A stretch of DNA of 23,815 nucleotides. It comes from JAGGTJ01 sp964457545. Its GTDB lineage: Bacteria; Desulfobacterota; DSM-4660; Desulfatiglandales; Desulfatiglandaceae. The DNA lies in the NCBI GenBank assembly GCA_964457545.1, contig CAYWEN010000018.1, forward strand, positions 1 through 23,815, written 5' to 3'. A program made the translations under genes and the position numbers. A model generated the notes under the pieces. It was not told the DNA's origin. It saw nothing but the letters and a program-made list of their open reading frames with translations, and ran no database searches. Of the stretch, positions 8,408 to 16,275 are shown piece by piece (the stretch's first letter is position 1; each line of letters starts with the position of its first letter).

Positions 8408-9133
8408 ATGCACAAAATCATTGAAGGAATATACTTTATCCAAGGTCAGGATGAATTTATACCGGACTCCCATGTATACCTTATAGGTCTGCCATCTTCC
8501 AAAGATCTGACACTTGTGGATGCAGGGTTAATAGGAAAAGGAAAGAATAAAATCAATGCAATCAAGAAAGCGGGAATCAGACCTGAGGATATCAAAAGGG
8601 TAATAATGACCCATACGCACCTTGACCATATTGGATGTCTCGATTACATACTTCAAGAAATGCCCCATGCTGAATTATGGGTACATATAGATGAGGCCTT
8701 GCCACTGGAAAAAGGCGACGAAAGGATAGTATACGGAATGGAGATGTTCCGCACAATGTGCCAAACCCAGTTTGGTATAAGAAACGGGGCATTTACATTC
8801 AAGGCAGATCGCAAACTTAACGGAGGAGAAACAATAGAAATAGGATCTATGGCCTGGGAAATACTACATGTCCCAGGACATTCCCCTGGTGGTATTGCCC
8901 TTTATAATCCAATGCAGCAAATACTGGTTTCAGGAGATGTAATCTATGCTGATTACGCAATTGGACGATTTGATCTCTTTGGAGCCGATCCGGCACAACT
9001 GAAAGAATCCCTTTTCAGGCTTGCAGAACTGGAAGTAAAAACCCTGCTGCCCGGTCACAATCAGATCGTTACAGACCTTCCTTTGGGATACATACGGGAC
9101 ACAGCCAAACAGTGGGAATCTTTTATGATATAA
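8408..9133 (+). CDS. Metallo-beta-lactamase-fold hydrolase (glyoxalase II-like)
   Basis: This 241-residue soluble protein has a complete binuclear metal site: THTHLDH with H69, H71, D73 and H74, then H158 (PGHSPGG), D177 (SGDVIY) and H217 (PGHN). That full set suits hydrolysis of thioesters, lactones or similar esters, as in glyoxalase II and its relatives. The C-terminal end is short, without the extra substrate-binding domain of true glyoxalase II, so the substrate is open. No flavodiiron or rhodanese domain is attached. AAGGAG at 8396-8401 supports the ATG at 8408. It lies downstream of the MenH-like gene on the same strand, with its own likely promoter, and converges with nfnB. Confidence 0.85.
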   Translation: MHKIIEGIYFIQGQDEFIPDSHVYLIGLPSSKDLTLVDAGLIGKGKNKINAIKKAGIRPEDIKRVIMTHTHLDHIGCLDYILQEMPHAELWVHIDEALPLEKGDERIVYGMEMFRTMCQTQFGIRNGAFTFKADRKLNGGETIEIGSMAWEILHVPGHSPGGIALYNPMQQILVSGDVIYADYAIGRFDLFGADPAQLKESLFRLAELEVKTLLPGHNQIVTDLPLGYIRDTAKQWESFMI

Positions 9134-9229
9134 ACTCCTGTCACGGTCATTAACAAACCCGGACAGTTTTTTGATTCAACAAAAACAACAGGAGATTCAA
9201 TACCATATACAAATTACTACATCCTGAAC

Positions 9230-9270
9230 AAAAAAAGGCTGGTCAATATTATACCCGGTTGACCAGCCTT
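9230..9270 (-). terminator. Intrinsic terminator of nfnA-nfnB
   Basis: A perfect 12-bp stem (9235-9246 with 9259-9270) with a 12-nt loop is followed on the minus strand by seven T (complement of 9230-9236). It lies 54 bp beyond the nfnB stop codon. This is a classic Rho-independent terminator. In the plus direction it lacks a U-tract. Confidence 0.9.
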
Positions 9271-9323
9271 CAGGATTATATCTTTGACAGAACCTTTGCG
9301 GCTATATCAAAGTCAATATTATA

Positions 9324-10736
9324 TTACCACCCCCATGTAAGATACTTGTGGATAGAATCGGCAGCCTTGCGCCCAGCGCCCATAGCAAGTATGACTGTAG
9401 CCTGGCCTGTAACAATATCTCCACCTGCCCATACACCCTTCTTGGAAGTCTTGCCTGTCTCAGGATCAGCTTCAATATTTCCTCTCTTGTTCAATTTTAT
9501 ATCTTCAGTAGACTTGGTAAGCAGGGGATTGGCTCCTGATCCAACTGCCACAACACAAAGATCACAATCCATGGTAAACTCGGATCCTTTTACAGGGATT
9601 GGTCTGCGACGACCCGATTCATCCGGTTCCCCCAATTCCATACGTAAACATTCCACGGCAACCAGTCTGCCCTTATCATCTCCTATATACCTTACCGGAT
9701 TGGTAAGCAATTCAAACTCAATGCCTTCCTCAGTTGCATGGTGTATCTCAGCATTTCGTGCCGGCATTTCTTCACGGGAACGTCGATAAACTATTCTAAC
9801 CTTATCTGCTCCCATACGCATTGCGGTTCTCGCTGCATCCATAGCAACATTACCTGCACCAAGAACAATAACATTTTTTCCTTTGGGCATAGGGGTATCA
9901 TAATCCGGAAATTTGTAGGCCTTCATAAGGTTGGCCCTTGTCAGATATTCATTTGCAGACAGGATTCCAATAAAATTCTCACCAGGAAGCCCCATAAATC
10001 TCGGCAGGCCAGCGCCCACACCTATGTATACGGCATCATAACCATTTTCAAGCAGCTCATCAACACTGACAGTACGGCCTACAACGCTATCCATTTTAAA
10101 CTCAACACCAAGACGCTGAATAAAATTAACCTCATCTGCAACAATATCCTTGGGCAAACGAAATTCAGGAATGCCATACACCAGAACACCTCCCGGCTTA
10201 TGAAATGCCTCAAACACTGTCACCTGGTGTCCCTTGGTAATCAGGTCTTTTGCCACAGTCAACCCAGAAGGACCAGAACCGACAACCGCTACCTTTTTCC
10301 CTGTAGGCGCAGCCTTGGGAGGCAACTCCCCTGTACCATTTGCCCGTTCATAATCTGCACAGAAACGTTCCAGATTTCCAATAGCCACAGGATCACCCTT
10401 TTTACCAAGTATGCAGTTCCCTTCGCACTGCATCTCCTGGGGACATACCCTGCCGCATACAGCAGGCAGGGCATTTTTGCCCCACAGATTCTGTATGGCT
10501 CCGGAAAAATCACCCTCTTTAAGCAAGGCAATAAAACCCGGAATATCCACATTAACAGGGCACCCTTCCACACAACTCGGCTTCTTACACTGTTTGCAAC
10601 GGGATGCCTCTGCCTGAGCCAACTCAACAGTATACCCCAAAGGCACCTCTTTAAAGTTGCGTCGCCGAACTTCAGGGTCCTGCTCTGGCATAGGCTGCCT
10701 TTCTATAACCTTTCCTTTAGTCTCTTTCGTTGTCAT
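9324..10736 (-). CDS. nfnB: NfnB/GltA-like flavoprotein, NADP-binding large subunit
   Basis: This 470-residue soluble flavoprotein is the large subunit of NADH-dependent reduced ferredoxin:NADP+ oxidoreductase, the family formerly annotated as glutamate synthase small chain (gltA). Two N-terminal [4Fe-4S] motifs are C47/C50/C55/C59 and C94/C98/C104/C108. The FAD Rossmann motif GSGPSG is at 153-158. The NADP-binding motif starts at G293 (GAGNVA), followed by YRRSREEMPA. The end has GVWAGGDIVTGQATVILAMG for FAD. An upstream in-frame ATG at 10808 would add 24 residues, but AGGAG at 10743-10747 sits 6 nt before the ATG at 10736, so I take that start. With NfnA it would couple ferredoxin, NADH and NADPH by flavin-based bifurcation. 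No glutamate synthase large subunit is nearby, which favours Nfn. A 337-bp gap separates it from nfnA, which is unusual. Confidence 0.88.
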   Translation of the reverse strand: MTTKETKGKVIERQPMPEQDPEVRRRNFKEVPLGYTVELAQAEASRCKQCKKPSCVEGCPVNVDIPGFIALLKEGDFSGAIQNLWGKNALPAVCGRVCPQEMQCEGNCILGKKGDPVAIGNLERFCADYERANGTGELPPKAAPTGKKVAVVGSGPSGLTVAKDLITKGHQVTVFEAFHKPGGVLVYGIPEFRLPKDIVADEVNFIQRLGVEFKMDSVVGRTVSVDELLENGYDAVYIGVGAGLPRFMGLPGENFIGILSANEYLTRANLMKAYKFPDYDTPMPKGKNVIVLGAGNVAMDAARTAMRMGADKVRIVYRRSREEMPARNAEIHHATEEGIEFELLTNPVRYIGDDKGRLVAVECLRMELGEPDESGRRRPIPVKGSEFTMDCDLCVVAVGSGANPLLTKSTEDIKLNKRGNIEADPETGKTSKKGVWAGGDIVTGQATVILAMGAGRKAADSIHKYLTWGW

Positions 10737-11073
10737 AAATCTCTCCTGATGTAAATGGCCCGGCAAAAATAATCTTGCAAAAACAGAGCGGGTTTTTGTT
10801 ATATGCACAACACAGAACAGTTTGTCTCACTGCTTCAAGGCACACTTCTTATCCTTGAAACAAATCCGGACCCTATCTTTGTGCATAAGAAGAAACATGT
10901 CTGTCATATTGTTCTGTCATATTATATAGACAAGCCAGATCAAAAACTACTTGAAATCCACCCAGGTCATATAGATGAATCCAACAAGATGCAAACCCGC
11001 AGTTCGCTTTAGGCCACAGTCTAAGTAAAAGGAACCATATAAGCTTCCATGATTTGTTTTTTTTAATATTTTT
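10737..11073. other. Long gap between nfnA and nfnB
   Basis: This 337-bp AT-rich gap lies inside what is usually a tight operon. The minus strand holds only very short frames. A plus-strand frame at 10803-11012 (69 codons) has no ribosome binding site and is not supported. On the minus strand a TATAAT-like box lies near 10920, but its -35 is poor. Apart from the nfnB ribosome binding site I see no defined element. Confidence 0.5.
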
Positions 11074-11904
11074 TTACCCTAATGTTTGCCTGTACATGTC
11101 ATAGGATATCTTTTCCTCTTCAAGGTAAGATGCAAGCCGTTTCATCAGCTCATCATAATCAACCTTGTGCCCATCAAACTCAGGACCGTCTACACAGGCA
11201 AATTTTGTTTCATCACCAATAGTTACACGGCAACACCCGCACATGCCTGTTCCATCTACCATAATAGGATTCAGGCTCACCAGAGTAGGCACATTGTATT
11301 CCTTGGTCAAAAGGGAAACAAACTTCATCATTGGAACCGGACCAATAGCTACAACCTGATTGATTTTTTCCGCCTCCAGGATATCCTTCAGAGCATCAGT
11401 AACCAGTCCGTGTCTGCCATAAGAACCATCGTCTGTAGTAACAACCAACTCATCAGACACTGCCCGCATCATATCTTCAAGGATAATAAGGTCCTTGGTT
11501 CTTGCACCCAGAATTGTCTTGACGTTATTCCCTATCTGTTTTAATGCCCGTGTAATAGGATGGAGGACAGCAGTTCCTGTTCCACCACCCACACAAACAA
11601 CCTTGCCGACATTCTCGATATGGGTTGCCTTGCCCAATGGGCCGATAATGTTCTGAAAGGCATCTCCTTCCTTAAGCGACTTGAAAAAGGCCGTAGACTT
11701 GCCAACGACCATATAAATAATGGTTATGGTACCTTTCTCAGGATCCGAATCGGCAATGGTAAGCGGCACACGCTCTCCCTCTTCATAGGCCTTCAAAATT
11801 ACAAACTGACCAGGCCTTGTTTTAGTAGCAATATCAGGTGCCTCAATTTCATTGAGAATCACCGTTCCTCCAGCCATCTCTTCTCTTCTTATGATTTTAA
11901 ACAT
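11074..11904 (-). CDS. nfnA: NfnA, FAD/[2Fe-2S] NADH-binding small subunit
   Basis: This 276-residue protein belongs to the ferredoxin-NADP reductase/dihydroorotate dehydrogenase electron-transfer subunit family. It is the small subunit of NfnAB (also called SudB in sulfide dehydrogenase). The flavin motif RVPLT is at 45-49, the NAD-binding motif GGGTG at 106-110, and the C-terminal [2Fe-2S] region has C222, C224/C225 and C237 within GMCGCCRV...FACVDGPEFD. Its NAD-linked FAD would be the bifurcating site, passing electrons to ferredoxin and to NfnB. AGGAGG just upstream fixes the ATG. It is the first gene of the pair, with nfnB next on the same strand, and divergent from pcm. PyrK is the main alternative, but the adjacent NfnB-like gene argues for Nfn. 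Confidence 0.88.
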   Translation of the reverse strand: MFKIIRREEMAGGTVILNEIEAPDIATKTRPGQFVILKAYEEGERVPLTIADSDPEKGTITIIYMVVGKSTAFFKSLKEGDAFQNIIGPLGKATHIENVGKVVCVGGGTGTAVLHPITRALKQIGNNVKTILGARTKDLIILEDMMRAVSDELVVTTDDGSYGRHGLVTDALKDILEAEKINQVVAIGPVPMMKFVSLLTKEYNVPTLVSLNPIMVDGTGMCGCCRVTIGDETKFACVDGPEFDGHKVDYDELMKRLASYLEEEKISYDMYRQTLG

Positions 11905-12218
11905 TAAACCTCCTTAGTGTCTTGCAACACTTTAAACCTGTTCATCTAAAACCAACACCCATTGGACAATAAAGATTATCAGGTGAAATGGTCAAGTAAA
12001 AACGGACAGAAAATCAAACATCATTTTTTATTAACAACAAAACATTCTCACTCTCAATATGGTATTTCATGCCCTCACAGGCTGAACAAAACCGGGGAGT
12101 ATTATACTATAATATATGATATAATCAAGCTGTTTGATAAAAACATAGCTTTGTTCATATAAAATTATTCTTCATTATCGTTTAACAGACCCCCTGCAAT
12201 CATAACAGGAGGAAAAAG
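11905..12218. other. Divergent promoter region nfnA/pcm
   Basis: This 314-bp AT-rich region separates the divergent nfnA and pcm genes. It holds the AGGAGG of nfnA next to its start, a likely pcm promoter at 12134-12163 and the pcm AGGAGG at 12207-12212. A 66-codon plus-strand frame (11962-12162) lacks a ribosome binding site and is not taken as a gene. Confidence 0.5.
12134..12163 (+). promoter_or_regulatory. Candidate pcm promoter
   Basis: TTGATA at 12134-12139 and TATAAA at 12158-12163 are 18 bp apart, 55 bp upstream of the pcm start. The match to the sigma70 consensus is good, but the surrounding AT-richness lowers its weight. Confidence 0.5.
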
Positions 12219-12878
12219 ATGGATAACAATAACTTTACCAAGGCAAGGGAAAATATGATCAGAACCCAGCTAATCCCTCGTGGCATCAAAGATCAACGGG
12301 TTCTAAAGGCAATGCAAAAGGTTCCGAGACACTGCTTCGTCCCGCAAAAACTTGTTCATGAAGCCTACAAAGACCATCCTTTATTAATCGGTCACAACCA
12401 AACCATATCGCAGCCTTATATGGTTGCCCTCATGACAGAGGCCCTTGGTCTTAAAGGCGATGAAAAAGTTTTGGAGATAGGAACTGGAAGCGGTTATCAA
12501 ACGGCCATATTGGCAGAACTTTCCAGGCAGGTTTATACCGTTGAAAGAATTAAAGAATTACTTGAAAATGCAAAAAGACGGCTTGATAAGACAGGATATA
12601 AAAATATCATGTTCAAGGCATTTGACGGAACACTGGGATGGGATGAATACAAACCGTATGATGCAATTATTGTTACTGCCGGCGCTCCTAACATCCCCTA
12701 TCCTCTTGTCGATCAACTAAAGGAAGGAGGCAGACTTGTTATCCCGGTTGGAGACAGGTTTATGCAGGACCTGATAAAGATAACAAAAAGGAAGGGGAAC
12801 ATGGAACAGACATCATTGGGCAGATGCAGGTTTGTAAATCTTATAGGTGTTTACGGCTGGAGTGATAATCAGACTTAA
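12219..12878 (+). CDS. pcm: Protein-L-isoaspartate O-methyltransferase
   Basis: This 219-residue cytosolic repair enzyme uses SAM to methylate isoaspartyl residues of aged proteins, which leads to their return to aspartate. It has the usual family length. The substrate motif QTISQPYMVA has S64. The SAM-binding motif VLEIGTGSGYQTAIL has its GTGSG at 88-92. Motif II, YDAIIVTAGAP, and motif III, LKEGGRLVIPVG, follow. AGGAGG at 12207-12212, 6 nt before the ATG, gives a strong start. It is often an operon partner of surE, but here surE is about 5 kb away, and pcm appears to be transcribed alone. Confidence 0.95.
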   Translation: MDNNNFTKARENMIRTQLIPRGIKDQRVLKAMQKVPRHCFVPQKLVHEAYKDHPLLIGHNQTISQPYMVALMTEALGLKGDEKVLEIGTGSGYQTAILAELSRQVYTVERIKELLENAKRRLDKTGYKNIMFKAFDGTLGWDEYKPYDAIIVTAGAPNIPYPLVDQLKEGGRLVIPVGDRFMQDLIKITKRKGNMEQTSLGRCRFVNLIGVYGWSDNQT

Positions 12879-13557
12879 CTGCTTTTTTTTGTTGACACTT
12901 TCACTGCTGTTTTTTATCTTTAGAGTTAATCTTTCAATATTGCAAGGTATAATACTGTATATATACATATTTGCATACAAGGATGTCTTGGAAAACAAAC
13001 TGTTTGTATCTACCGGCATTTTCTTGCAAAAAACATCGGCTTACATATTATCATGTTCAGTTTTTTCCTTATTTTCGAACGGTTACATCCGGAAAAGATT
13101 AGGAAAGGCCCTTAAAATTCACTCCATCTGCAAATAACAAACTATATGCAAGTTACTTACGGTCTTGCCAACAAACCTGGCAACGCCTGTCCACTGCAAA
13201 ACCAGATTGTCTGCCCGTTGCACACAGGCTCCAAAGATATGCTTAACCCGGACTCCAATCCTGACTCTTGTCCGCTTGCTTTGCTGTTCCCATTTACCAA
13301 ACTTCCAGCCACGTGTTCTTTTGCTGGGTGGGGAGGCCCTGATCTCAAGAAAAAATATCAAGATATTCAAACAAATCTGACAGCAGTGCCAAAGGTCTGG
13401 ACTTGCGCAAAAGATTGCCTCTTTATGGACCGAGAACCACAACATCAAACAAACTGATACAGAAACATACCGGTCAATATTTGAAATCAAACAAAACCAC
13501 TACTTGCAACCACCACCCCAACGGTACAACTTTCTTAACAGCAAATATCAAGGAATT
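12879..13557. other. Intergenic stretch with transposon debris
   Basis: Just after pcm a TTGACA (about 12893-12898) with a weak TATCTT 17 bp on could be a promoter, but no gene follows it. A 96-codon hydrophobic plus-strand frame (12847-13137) starts inside pcm in another frame and has no ribosome binding site. From about 13119 to 13340 lies a transposase remnant (separate entry), and the base composition rises in G+C there. 13341-13557 shows nothing else apart from the AAGGA before the next gene. Confidence 0.5.
13119..13340 (-). pseudogene. Decayed C-terminus of an IS5-family transposase
   Basis: The minus-strand frame (372 bp open from 13490) ends with about 70 residues that follow the C-terminal pattern of IS5-type DDE transposases. 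The key run is KRTRVRIGVRVKHIFG, then QRADNLVLQWTGVARF, comparable to the family pattern RARVEHVFG...QRAGNLxLRTIGLARA. The catalytic Glu expected in VEHVFG is Lys (codon 13242-13244), so the fragment cannot be active. The upstream two thirds, including both catalytic Asp residues, are missing, and the 50 codons before 13340 show no family likeness. No terminal inverted repeats were found. The call rests on remembered family patterns. Confidence 0.6.
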
Positions 13558-14595
13558 ATGTGGGAATACAGAGAGCATTTAAACTACTTTGAGAAACTCA
13601 GAAGATCACTTTACGAGATATTGAGAGATGTTCTGGAACAGCGGTTAATAAAAATATCTCTGGTAGACTCATTTTACAATTTCCAAAAGCAGGGTATTGA
13701 ATACCAATTCCTGGATAAAAGTGAACTGAAGCCTCAATCCAAAAAGGCAGGAAAAGAATCGAGCCTGTTTAATACATTTATAGTAATTTTTTGTGAAGGA
13801 ACCGTCAGCCCGACACTAAAAAACCATCTGCGTTTTTTTCCGGAAAATGCCGTTGTAAAAAAAAACCTGGAACACCTCGTCGATTTTACGCTGTACAGAC
13901 AGTTCCATCGTAATCTGCGCTACTTTGACAATCCGACATTTTTGACCTTTATTGAGGAACTGCTGCATATAGACTACGCTCTGCTTATACAGCAGGATCC
14001 CACCATAAAGAAGAAAAACCGTTATGTACTTTCACATTTTCACGTAAAGGTAGACTGGCCAATAGCCGATGCAGCAGAAGATCTTGCCAAGTGGCTGAGG
14101 TATATACAGAACAATTTATATGAAAATGGGGACAAGTACGGGATAGAGCTGCAAAAAAAGATGTTTGAATACTATGGATGCAACTACAGTGTGGGGGGAA
14201 GACGGACAGCGGGACTTATTGCAGCACAGCTCCTCAGAAAAATGGATTTCATATCAACCGTATTTGTATCCAGTTCTGAATCAAGGGCCTTATACAAGTA
14301 CTCTGAAAGGGGTGTATCAAAATTTTATCTCGTACAGCTAAGCGAAGAGGATGCGAATGATCTGGCACAACAAAAAAAACTGTCTCTCAAGATTTTGAAA
14401 TCAAACTATCTGTATGATACAGGCGATTTCTATTTTGCAGTGTCTGAGGCATATTACAAACATACTGATTATGGAAAACCACCGGAAAACGGAAAGCTCC
14501 GAAAACTGAAACCCATATATGCATGGCTTAAACTTTCCGGAGAGTTTTTGCATCCAAAGACAGATGCGTTAACTGCAAGACCGATAAGCTATTAA
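13558..14595 (+). CDS. Unrecognised 345-residue protein
   Basis: I do not recognise the family. A frame is open from a TTG at 13504, but the ATG at 13558 with AAGGA just before it (13550-13554) is the better start, giving 345 residues and beginning MWEYREHLNYFEKL. The protein is charged, rich in Tyr, Phe and Lys, with no signal peptide, no membrane segment and few Cys, so it is probably cytosolic. Points that may help a search: FHVKVDWPIADAAEDLAKWL near 165-185, YYGCNYSVGGRR near 220-231, and FVSSSESRALYKYSERGVSKFYLVQL near 248-273. It stands alone on the plus strand, between the transposase remnant and a convergent unknown gene, so the context gives no role. The long uninterrupted frame and normal codon use support a real gene. 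Confidence 0.75.
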   Translation: MWEYREHLNYFEKLRRSLYEILRDVLEQRLIKISLVDSFYNFQKQGIEYQFLDKSELKPQSKKAGKESSLFNTFIVIFCEGTVSPTLKNHLRFFPENAVVKKNLEHLVDFTLYRQFHRNLRYFDNPTFLTFIEELLHIDYALLIQQDPTIKKKNRYVLSHFHVKVDWPIADAAEDLAKWLRYIQNNLYENGDKYGIELQKKMFEYYGCNYSVGGRRTAGLIAAQLLRKMDFISTVFVSSSESRALYKYSERGVSKFYLVQLSEEDANDLAQQKKLSLKILKSNYLYDTGDFYFAVSEAYYKHTDYGKPPENGKLRKLKPIYAWLKLSGEFLHPKTDALTARPISY

Positions 14596-14649
14596 AAACA
14601 ACCCGAACCAAAGGCCGGCTTCTATTTCAGGACAGCCCTATTCAGATCT

Positions 14650-15531
14650 TTACCTTATCATATAATAACTCTCAATTCTGCCAAGTGTCTTTAGATACTG
14701 ATCCTGATAAACCAGATCAGGATAACGCTTTATCTCGCCTTCCAATACAGAAACAAATGGAGCAATATCAATCCCCCATTCATTAAGCCCTCTCTTGTCT
14801 GCATCATTTAACGCCAAGATACAGTAATAATTCACCAGAAGCCGTAATCTGTCTGAACGCCGTGTCAGATATGCCCTGCCTCCTGTAGTGTTCACAAAAA
14901 AACCTGCATACTTATAAATTGTTTTTCTGTCAGGCCTGATTAAAAATGCATGGGCATTACAATTATCAGCCATCATCCACTTATACAGGGTTTGGCAAAC
15001 AACCTCTATGCTGTCATGTTCCCTGCTGACAATCTCTTTTAAAAGACGTATGTCATCAACAGACAATACCCGAAAAAAATGAAACACATTGGATATCATT
15101 GTGCCGGGATTCAACCCTTCACCTGCAGGAACAGGCGGATGCTGTGACAATTTTCTGACTATTTCATTATATTTCTGTTCTATTCCTGATCCTTTACAAA
15201 GCCTTTTGACATAATCTTTTGTGTCCAAATAATGAAAATAGTCTCTTACCTGTTTCTCTGTAACAGCGCATAAATTTTCACCTGTAGCAACGGTTTTTTT
15301 TGCCTCCGCGGGTACGGTCTCAACATCCATGGTTTTGCGATCATGATCCATGGTCTTTTTTTGATCTGTAAGCGGAAAAGAACGTGTCGGTGAAACATCC
15401 TCTTTAATCAAACCGATTTCATGTGTAATAACATGCGGATTTTTATTACGGTGCAATGCAAAATAAAAATAACAGGCAAGCGCAAAAACAACAAATAAAG
15501 CAATAAATAAAATACGTTTTCTTGCTGACAT
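14650..15531 (-). CDS. Membrane-anchored protein of unknown function
   Basis: This 293-residue protein has one N-terminal hydrophobic segment (about 7-26) after MSARKR. It is therefore either anchored with its bulk outside the cytoplasm or exported. A low-complexity linker (about 30-80) contains a short duplication (KTMDHDR/KTMDVET). The C-terminal part (about 85-293) is compact and aromatic-rich. Its notable stretches are RDYFHYLDTKDYV, NVFHFFRVLS, YKYAGFFVNTTGGRAYLTRR and LNEWGIDIAPFV. I have the impression that similar unnamed proteins exist in deltaproteobacteria but cannot name a family. AAGGAAG upstream supports the ATG. It lies only 50 bp after the fumarase beta gene on the same strand, so co-transcription is likely, although a link to fumarase is not evident. 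Confidence 0.8.
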   Translation of the reverse strand: MSARKRILFIALFVVFALACYFYFALHRNKNPHVITHEIGLIKEDVSPTRSFPLTDQKKTMDHDRKTMDVETVPAEAKKTVATGENLCAVTEKQVRDYFHYLDTKDYVKRLCKGSGIEQKYNEIVRKLSQHPPVPAGEGLNPGTMISNVFHFFRVLSVDDIRLLKEIVSREHDSIEVVCQTLYKWMMADNCNAHAFLIRPDRKTIYKYAGFFVNTTGGRAYLTRRSDRLRLLVNYYCILALNDADKRGLNEWGIDIAPFVSVLEGEIKRYPDLVYQDQYLKTLGRIESYYMIR

Positions 15532-15581
15532 ATCTTACTCTTCCTTACCAATACAGTGCTGTTTTCAAACCACATACAGTT

Positions 15582-16157
15582 TCAAAGAAAAAACCGATGC
15601 TTTTCAAGAAAACTGTTTCGGCTGTCCGCATAAAGATCATTACCAACAATATCATTAATTACAATAGCAGGAAATTTTTCCACAACAAGTTCTCTGATAG
15701 CCTCCGGACCAAGATCCTCATATGCAATGATACGAACATCTTTCACTGCCCTGGCCAACAGGGCACCTGCACCACCTATTGCCGCCATGTATATTGCCTT
15801 GTATTTAACCATGGCATCAATTACGTCTTTCGATCTTCTACCCTTGCCTATCATACCCTTAAGTCCCGATTCAAGCAGTCTGGGAGTATAGGGGTCCATT
15901 CTGTAACTGGTTGTCGGTCCTGCTGCGCCAATAATCTTCCCTGGTACAGCCGGAGAAGGGCCAACATAATAAAAGACCTGGCCATGTAAAGAAAGAGGAA
16001 CTTCCTGTTTTTTATCCAGCAGACTAACAAGTCTTTGATGTGCTGTGTCTCTCGCAGTGTAAATCTTGCCGCTTATCGTTACCATATCCCCTGCACGCAA
16101 CGGTTCTATGTCATCTTGAGACAGTGGCGTTTCAAGATGATATACAGCTTTCTTCAT
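15582..16157 (-). CDS. fumB: Class I fumarate hydratase, beta subunit
   Basis: This 191-residue protein is the C-terminal (beta) part of the two-subunit, iron-sulfur fumarase that interconverts fumarate and malate. In E. coli FumA the two parts are fused. Family signatures are TARDTAH (34-40), GPTTSYRMD (80-88), GKGRRSKDV and GGAGALLA. The frame extends to a GTG at 16169, but GGAG at 16164-16167 lies 6 nt before the ATG at 16157, so I take that start. It follows the alpha gene after 118 bp without any clear terminator. The related L(+)-tartrate dehydratase beta subunit is the main alternative, since sequence alone does not fully separate them. The symbol means beta subunit and not E. coli FumB. 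Confidence 0.88.
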   Translation of the reverse strand: MKKAVYHLETPLSQDDIEPLRAGDMVTISGKIYTARDTAHQRLVSLLDKKQEVPLSLHGQVFYYVGPSPAVPGKIIGAAGPTTSYRMDPYTPRLLESGLKGMIGKGRRSKDVIDAMVKYKAIYMAAIGGAGALLARAVKDVRIIAYEDLGPEAIRELVVEKFPAIVINDIVGNDLYADSRNSFLEKHRFFL

Positions 16158-16275
16158 ACCTTTCTCCACTCAGATCTTATTATCCCATCCGGATTATGAA
16201 CACTAAAGATTTCAACAAGGCCTACCTGTATTAACCGTTTTTATCTGCATTAAAACAATACTTATCTGATTAATA

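Noticed and set aside
9324..10736. Annotation as glutamate synthase small subunit
   Set aside because: No large subunit is nearby, and the neighbouring FAD/[2Fe-2S] protein NfnA makes the Nfn transhydrogenase the better reading.
9738..10754. Long plus-strand open frame of 338 codons
   Set aside because: It is antisense to the well-supported nfnB gene, has no ribosome binding site and a low-complexity, His/Ser/Arg-rich translation. It is a shadow frame.
10737..10808. 24-residue N-terminal extension of nfnB from the ATG at 10808
   Set aside because: The AGGAG 6 nt before the ATG at 10736 and the family N-terminus both favour the shorter protein.
10803..11012. 69-codon plus-strand frame between nfnA and nfnB
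   Set aside because: No ribosome binding site, on the opposite strand within an operon gap, no family likeness.
12847..13137. Hydrophobic 96-codon frame after pcm
   Set aside because: Starts inside pcm in another frame and has no ribosome binding site. The hydrophobicity is what T-rich DNA gives by chance.
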